A DNA stretch of 19,483 nucleotides, from NCBI GenBank assembly GCA_002483425.1, contig DLHW01000067.1:73777-93259 (forward strand). Reading direction: 5' to 3'. The first letter of the stretch is position 1. Each line of letters opens with the position of its first letter. Below are positions 15,464-19,483 of this stretch, in pieces. The notes under the pieces are model-generated. The model worked only from the letters and a program-made list of their open reading frames with translations. It made no database searches and was not told the origin of the DNA. The translations under genes and the position numbers were made by a program. The stretch is from Methylococcaceae bacterium UBA7658. GTDB lineage: Bacteria; Pseudomonadota; Gammaproteobacteria; Methylococcales; Methylomonadaceae.

Positions 15464-15580
15464 CTAAATAGGCAAATTCACAGCGATATTGGCAGCCGCC
15501 ATCAAAGCCATGGCGATTGCAACAACGTAAATGGGTTGTGTGGTGTTTTTACGTGCAACTGCTGTTTTTGCTTTAACCAT
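15464..15580 (-). CDS. 38-residue single-span membrane peptide
   Basis: A short gene found by reading the minus strand. The peptide begins MVKAKTAVARKNTTQ, a basic polar part with five Lys/Arg residues, followed by a hydrophobic helix of about 20 residues (PIYVVAIAMALMAAANIAV, 16-34) and a short end LPI. This predicts an inner-membrane peptide with a cytoplasmic N-terminus. AGGAG lies exactly 7 bases before the ATG, and a promoter with a perfect TATAAT lies about 130 bases upstream, so expression is credible. I do not recognise the family. It could be a small subunit of a larger membrane complex, a regulator, or a holin-like peptide. The ribA gene downstream is on the other strand, so it is monocistronic. 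Confidence 0.6.
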   Translation of the reverse strand: MVKAKTAVARKNTTQPIYVVAIAMALMAAANIAVNLPI

Positions 15581-15587
15581 GACGTAT

Positions 15588-15592
15588 CTCCT
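15588..15592 (-). promoter_or_regulatory. strong ribosome site of the small-peptide gene
   Basis: AGGAG on the minus strand with a 7-base spacer to the ATG at 15580. It is the main evidence that this 38-codon frame is translated. Confidence 0.65.
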
Positions 15593-15655
15593 AAAAAATG
15601 GTCAATCAATCATAAAATCATACTTTTAAACTTTAGATAGCATTTATTCAACCGT

Positions 15656-15702
15656 ACATGAAATTAATGAAGCAATTGTTATTCCAAAAATTTAATTCAT
15701 GT
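15656..15702 (-). repeat. imperfect inverted repeat in the small-peptide leader
   Basis: ACATGAAATTAA (15656-15667) and TTAATTCATGT (15692-15702) are inverted copies with one bulged base, separated by 24 bases. They lie at the 5' end of the predicted leader, so the RNA could begin with a stem-loop. AT-rich sequence makes chance pairing possible. Confidence 0.4.
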
Positions 15703-15707
15703 TAAAA

Positions 15708-15736
15708 ATTATAAGCAATCTATTTATTTACAATAG
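15708..15736 (-). promoter_or_regulatory. promoter of the small-peptide gene
   Basis: On the minus strand, CTATTG (15736-15731) and a perfect TATAAT (15713-15708) are 17 bases apart. The transcript would start near 15701 and have a 5' leader of about 120 bases. Confidence 0.5.
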
Positions 15737-15824
15737 CTTGAGAATGGTTAATTAATCGTACGCTTAAGTTACATATTGAAAATCAGTTTAATTGCCGGAT
15801 TAAATTTGTCAAATGCACTAAAAA

Positions 15825-15840
15825 TTACAAAATTTTGTAA
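15825..15840. promoter_or_regulatory. perfect 16-base palindrome, possible operator
   Basis: TTACAAAATTTTGTAA reads the same on both strands. It lies between the divergent small-peptide promoter and lhr, about 70 bases before the lhr -10 candidate. The element AAAAATTACA at its left edge (15820-15829) occurs again at 15851-15860, 31 bases on, or three helical turns. The regulator is unknown. Confidence 0.4.
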
Positions 15841-15914
15841 GTTTTGGTGCAAAAATTACACGTCTTAAAAAGTAAAAAAATCATAGACATCAAACTTAAG
15901 CAAAACGGTATAAA

Positions 15915-15968
15915 ATGATTCGAAGTCGAATCGCTCCAGAGTTACATTTTCTAAATCGGATATTTTGA
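15915..15968 (+). CDS. short upstream ORF overlapping the lhr start
   Basis: ATG to TGA encodes 17 residues (MIRSRIAPELHFLNRIF). Its stop overlaps the TTG start of lhr as TTGA, the geometry of translational coupling. It has no clear ribosome site, so it may be chance. If translated it would bring ribosomes to a start codon that has only a weak site of its own. Confidence 0.3.
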   Translation: MIRSRIAPELHFLNRIF

Positions 15969-18900
15969 ACCAAAGTCAAAGAGCAGCATCGGTATTTAAG
16001 CGCTTTCATCCTATCGTTGCGGCGTGGTTCCGGTCTGAGTTCAAAACGCCGTCCGAAGCCCAGCGTCAAGCTTGGCCGGTTATCCAATCCGGGCAATCAG
16101 CCTTGATTGTGGCGCCGACCGGCTCGGGTAAAACGCTGGCGGCATTCTTGGCGGTGATCGACCGGCTGGTGCAACAAGGCTTATCGGCGGGACTGCCGGA
16201 CCAAACTCAAGTACTGTATGTTTCGCCGTTGAAAGCGCTCTCCAACGACATCCGGAAAAACCTGGAACAGCCGTTGGAAGGCATCGGCATGGCGCTTTTG
16301 GAAGCCGCTTTGCCGGGCGTCGTCATCCGGGCGCAAACCCGCACCGGCGACACCAGCCAGGCTGAGCGCACCACGATGAGGCGGTCTCCCCCCCATATTT
16401 TAGTCACCACTCCTGAATCGCTGTTCATCCTGTTGACATCGGAATCCGGGCGCGACATGCTGCTTACCGTTAACACGGTTATCGTGGACGAAATCCATGC
16501 TCTAGCAGGCAACAAGCGCGGCGCGCATCTGATGTTGTCGCTAGAACGTCTCGAACAATTGACCAGACAGCCACCGGTTCGCATCGGACTTTCCGCCACC
16601 CAAAAACCGCTCTCGACGATAGCTGATTTTCTCACTGGTAACCGGCAAATGGCTTGCAACATTATCGATACCGGTCACGTCCGGCAACGCGATCTTGCTG
16701 TCGAAGTAACCGGTTCGCCGCTGGAAGCGGTCATGGCCAATGAGGTTTGGGGGGAAATTTACGACCGGCTCGAACAATTGATTAACGAACACCGGACGAC
16801 GTTGATTTTCGTCAACACGCGGCGCTTGGCGGAGCGCGCCGCCGCTGCACTTGCCGGCCGGGTTGGCGAAAACGCCGTTACCGCCCATCACGGCAGTCTT
16901 GCCAAGGAACACCGGTTGTCGGCGGAACATCGTCTGAAGCAAGGCCAACTTAAGGCGCTGGTGGCGACGGCGTCATTGGAACTCGGCATAGACATTGGCG
17001 ATGTCGATCTGGTTTGCCAATTAGGCTCGCCGCACGGCATTGCCGCTTTCCTGCAACGGGTCGGACGTTCCGGCCACCGTCTCGACGCTATCCCGAAAGG
17101 CCGCTTGTTTCCGTTATCGCGCGACGACTTGGTGGAGTGTACGGCGCTGCTGGCGGCGATAGCGAAAGATCAACTCGACACGATTCGGATTCCCGAGCAT
17201 CCACTGGATGTGCTGGCGCAGCAAATCGTTGCCGAAGTCGCTTGCCGCGAGTGGAACGAGCTCGCGCTTTTCGACACTTTCACAAAGGCTTGGCCTTATC
17301 GCAGTTTAAGTCTGGCACAATATACAGCAGTCGTTCTTATGCTGAGCGAAGGTTATCATACCCGGCGGGGACGGCGCGGCGCTTACCTGCACCGCGACGC
17401 CGTACATGAAATGCTGAGGCCGCGCAAAGGCGCGCGGTTGACCGCGATCATGAACGGTGGTGCGATTCCAGACCAGTTCGACTACGATGTCATTCTGCAG
17501 CCGGAGGGTCTGTTCGTCGGCACGTTGAACGAAGATTTCGCTTTTGAAAGTCTGCCTGGCGATATTTTTCAGCTTGGCAATAATTCCTATCGGATGCTCA
17601 AAATCGAACAAGGCAAAGTCTATGTTGAAGATGCCCACGGCCAGCCGCCCAATATTCCGTTCTGGTTCGGCGAAGCGCCGGGACGCAGTTTTGAGCTTTC
17701 GGTTGCCGTTTCGGAGTTGCTCACGTTGATGGATAATTGGTTAGAACACGGGGAAGATGCCGCCAGGCAATTTGTCGACCAAGAGCTGGCTTTACCTTCA
17801 GCGGCAGCAGAACAGTTGCTGCATTATCTGGCAACATCGAAAGCCGCGCTGACGGTGTTGCCGACCTTCAACAATATCGTCTTCGAGCGTTTTTTCGACG
17901 AAACCGGCGACATGCATTTCGTCATCCATTCGGTTTACGGTTCGCGCATCAACAAGGCGTGGGGGCTGGCGTTGCGGAAACGCTTTTGCCGCCGCTTCAA
18001 TTTCGAACTGCAAGCCGCCGCCAATGAAAATACTATCGTCCTGTCCCTGGGACCTACGCACAGTTTTCCGCTCGCCGAACCCGCCGGTTATCTTAAAGCC
18101 GATACGGTAACGGGGGTATTGATACAAGCCTTGCTCGCTGCGCCGATGTTCCCTACGCGCTGGCGCTGGGTCGCCAATACCGCTTTAGCCGTGCCGCGCA
18201 ACCGCGCCGGTAAGAAAGTTCCCGCTATTTTTCAGCGGAATGACGCCGAAGACTTGATCGTAGTCATTTTCCCCGATCAACTCGCGTGCTTTGAAAATCT
18301 GGCGGGCGACCGCGAAGTGCCGGATCATCCGCTGGTCAACCAGACTTTATGGGATTGTCTGCATGAACTGATGGATATCGACGGTTTGAAACACGTCTTG
18401 ACAGGCATTGAAGACGGCAGGATCAAAGTGATTGCGCGGGATTTAACCAGTCCATCGCCGATGGCGGAGGAAATCATCAATGCCAAACCTTACGCCTTTC
18501 TCGACGATACGCCGGCGGAAGAGCGGCGGACGCTGGCGATCCAGCAACGCCGCCTTAGCAATCCGCAAGAAGCCGCCGAACTCGGCCGGTTAAATCCCGA
18601 AGCGATTACCCAAGTGAGTATCGAGGCATGGCCGGAAATGAGGAATGAAGACGAATTGCACGATGCGCTGGTGATCTTAGGGTTTATGACCGGGCGCGAA
18701 GTGCAGCGGGGCGGCGCAAAATTAACCCGTCCGGCACACGAAAATTTAGACGCGATGTTCCAACAACTGCAGCAAACCCAACGAGCAACCCGTATGACTT
18801 TACCGCATGGCGAACAGCTATGGGTTGCGGCGGAACGCTTGGAAGAGTTACTGATATTATTTCCCGGCGCGCCGTTAACGCCGCCGATTTCGCCGGTCAT

Positions 18901-19483
18901 GACAAATAAACCTGGATCGAACGAAGCTGTGTTGCAGGAAATTCTGCGCAGCCGTCTGGAAGGTCTTGCCATTGTTACCGCCGAACAATTAGCTCAAACG
19001 TTGGGTTTACCCGCTCCCGAAATCGACATCGCCTTGTTAGCGCTCGAACAACAGGGCGTTGTGTTGCGCGGCCGTTACACGCCCGGCGCGCAAACGACCG
19101 AATGGTGCGAGCGGGGTTTGCTGGCGCGAATGCACCGCTATACCTTAAAACAACTGCGCAAGGAAATTGAACCCGTAGCTCCCGCTGATTTTATGCGCTT
19201 TTTATTTCGCTGGCACGGTTTACACGATCCGGTTTCGGGGGAATCCGGCTTGTCGAAAGTTTTGCAGCAGCTTGAGGGTTGCCATTTGGCGGCGGCTTCT
19301 TGGGAGCCGGACATATTAGCCAAGCGGGTAAAACCTTATCATACTTCGGAACTCGACCAGATATGCACGGCAGGCCGTTTCATCTGGCTGCGGTTAAAGC
19401 CGTCGGGTGAGAATTCGCCGAAATCTATTGGAAAATCCACGCCGATTGCTTTGATCGCCCGCAATCATATCGACTATTGGCGG
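15965..19483 (+). CDS. lhr: Lhr-type large DNA helicase, 5' part
   Basis: The frame is open from 15965 to the window end (1173 codons, 3' end missing). It is a superfamily 2 ATP-dependent 3'-5' DNA helicase linked to DNA repair. Motifs in order: Q-like TPSEAQRQAW, Walker A APTGSGKT (50-57), YVSPLKAL, TTPESL, Walker B DEIH (175-178), LSAT, IFVNTRRLAE, ATASLELGID and QRVGRSGH. The Lhr-specific block follows: PRKGARLTAIMNGGAIPD, then VEDAHGQPPNIPFWFGEAPG. The part after about 850, with winged-helix features, matches the long E. coli Lhr form (about 1500 residues) rather than the shorter core helicases. No ATG or GTG is available before the ATP site, and the frame has a stop at 15911, so TTG at 15965 is the most likely start. 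The homology begins by residue 10, which agrees. Confidence 0.92.
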   Translation, partial: MNQSQRAASVFKRFHPIVAAWFRSEFKTPSEAQRQAWPVIQSGQSALIVAPTGSGKTLAAFLAVIDRLVQQGLSAGLPDQTQVLYVSPLKALSNDIRKNLEQPLEGIGMALLEAALPGVVIRAQTRTGDTSQAERTTMRRSPPHILVTTPESLFILLTSESGRDMLLTVNTVIVDEIHALAGNKRGAHLMLSLERLEQLTRQPPVRIGLSATQKPLSTIADFLTGNRQMACNIIDTGHVRQRDLAVEVTGSPLEAVMANEVWGEIYDRLEQLINEHRTTLIFVNTRRLAERAAAALAGRVGENAVTAHHGSLAKEHRLSAEHRLKQGQLKALVATASLELGIDIGDVDLVCQLGSPHGIAAFLQRVGRSGHRLDAIPKGRLFPLSRDDLVECTALLAAIAKDQLDTIRIPEHPLDVLAQQIVAEVACREWNELALFDTFTKAWPYRSLSLAQYTAVVLMLSEGYHTRRGRRGAYLHRDAVHEMLRPRKGARLTAIMNGGAIPDQFDYDVILQPEGLFVGTLNEDFAFESLPGDIFQLGNNSYRMLKIEQGKVYVEDAHGQPPNIPFWFGEAPGRSFELSVAVSELLTLMDNWLEHGEDAARQFVDQELALPSAAAEQLLHYLATSKAALTVLPTFNNIVFERFFDETGDMHFVIHSVYGSRINKAWGLALRKRFCRRFNFELQAAANENTIVLSLGPTHSFPLAEPAGYLKADTVTGVLIQALLAAPMFPTRWRWVANTALAVPRNRAGKKVPAIFQRNDAEDLIVVIFPDQLACFENLAGDREVPDHPLVNQTLWDCLHELMDIDGLKHVLTGIEDGRIKVIARDLTSPSPMAEEIINAKPYAFLDDTPAEERRTLAIQQRRLSNPQEAAELGRLNPEAITQVSIEAWPEMRNEDELHDALVILGFMTGREVQRGGAKLTRPAHENLDAMFQQLQQTQRATRMTLPHGEQLWVAAERLEELLILFPGAPLTPPISPVMTNKPGSNEAVLQEILRSRLEGLAIVTAEQLAQTLGLPAPEIDIALLALEQQGVVLRGRYTPGAQTTEWCERGLLARMHRYTLKQLRKEIEPVAPADFMRFLFRWHGLHDPVSGESGLSKVLQQLEGCHLAAASWEPDILAKRVKPYHTSELDQICTAGRFIWLRLKPSGENSPKSIGKSTPIALIARNHIDYWR

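Larger units (their letters stand above)
15258..15964. other. AT-rich intergenic region between ribA and lhr
   Basis: These 707 bases lack a long gene. They hold a weak hairpin (GCAACC/GGTTGC at 15284-15297) that may end ribA, and an eight-pair inverted repeat GTTGAAAA/TTTTCAAC at 15347-15371. They also hold the 38-codon minus-strand gene at 15464-15580 with its leader and promoter, a perfect palindrome at 15825-15840, and the short upstream ORF of lhr. The stretch 15600-15900 is markedly richer in A and T than the flanking genes. No tRNA, repeat array or mobile-element ends are visible. Confidence 0.7.

Noticed and set aside
15600..15900. Possible mobile-element remnant in the AT-rich gap
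   Set aside because: No terminal inverted repeats, target-site duplications or transposase fragments are visible; promoter and leader elements explain much of the structure.
16207..18972. Several minus-strand and off-frame open frames of 60-160 codons inside lhr
   Set aside because: They overlap the conserved helicase frame and have low-complexity Arg/Ser-rich translations typical of antisense shadows.

Overview
The window is chromosomal DNA of moderate GC from a gammaproteobacterium-like Gram-negative bacterium. Periplasmic PQQ-type and SoxB proteins, an Lhr helicase, a CspA protein and a paired DUF1538 system fit this. The style and gene mix remind me of methanotrophs of the order Methylococcales, but no diagnostic gene such as pmo or mxa is present, so that placement is only a guess. 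Genes are compact, with many Shine-Dalgarno-led starts and several ATGA overlaps. I see no tRNA, rRNA, CRISPR array or insertion sequence.

Layout. (1) 1-2833, plus strand: three exported proteins, namely the 3' part of a PQQ-type beta-propeller protein, an unrecognised secreted four-cysteine protein and a DUF4142 protein. (2) 2866-4377: a 503-residue gene with different codon habits, whose middle resembles the R-S-E type of ADP-ribosyltransferase; it is the best candidate for something undescribed. (3) 4547-6205, minus strand: an orphan soxB with a twin-arginine signal. (4) 6461-8657: a GT39/ArnT-like membrane glycosyltransferase and a PAP2 phosphatase, one base apart, probably for envelope lipid modification. 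(5) 8798-10041: a universal stress protein, a fusion of a cold-shock-like domain to TM2, and a convergent CspA protein. A near-perfect bidirectional terminator separates the last two. (6) 10187-12457, minus strand: a tightly coupled four-gene operon of two DUF1538 membrane proteins, a P-II-like protein and a CBS-domain protein. This looks like a regulated cation transporter. (7) 12586-15257: a carboxylesterase, a GFA-family zinc protein, a class I methyltransferase and ribA. (8) 15258-15964: a 707-base AT-rich gap that holds an unlisted 38-codon membrane-peptide gene with a strong ribosome site and its own promoter, plus a perfect 16-base palindrome. (9) 15965 to the window end: the 5' part of an Lhr-type helicase gene that can only start at TTG, overlapped by the stop codon of a short upstream ORF.

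Most genes are housekeeping or stress functions in short operons. The parts worth attention are the ART-like gene, the DUF1538/P-II/CBS operon, the small membrane peptide and its leader, and the start region of lhr.
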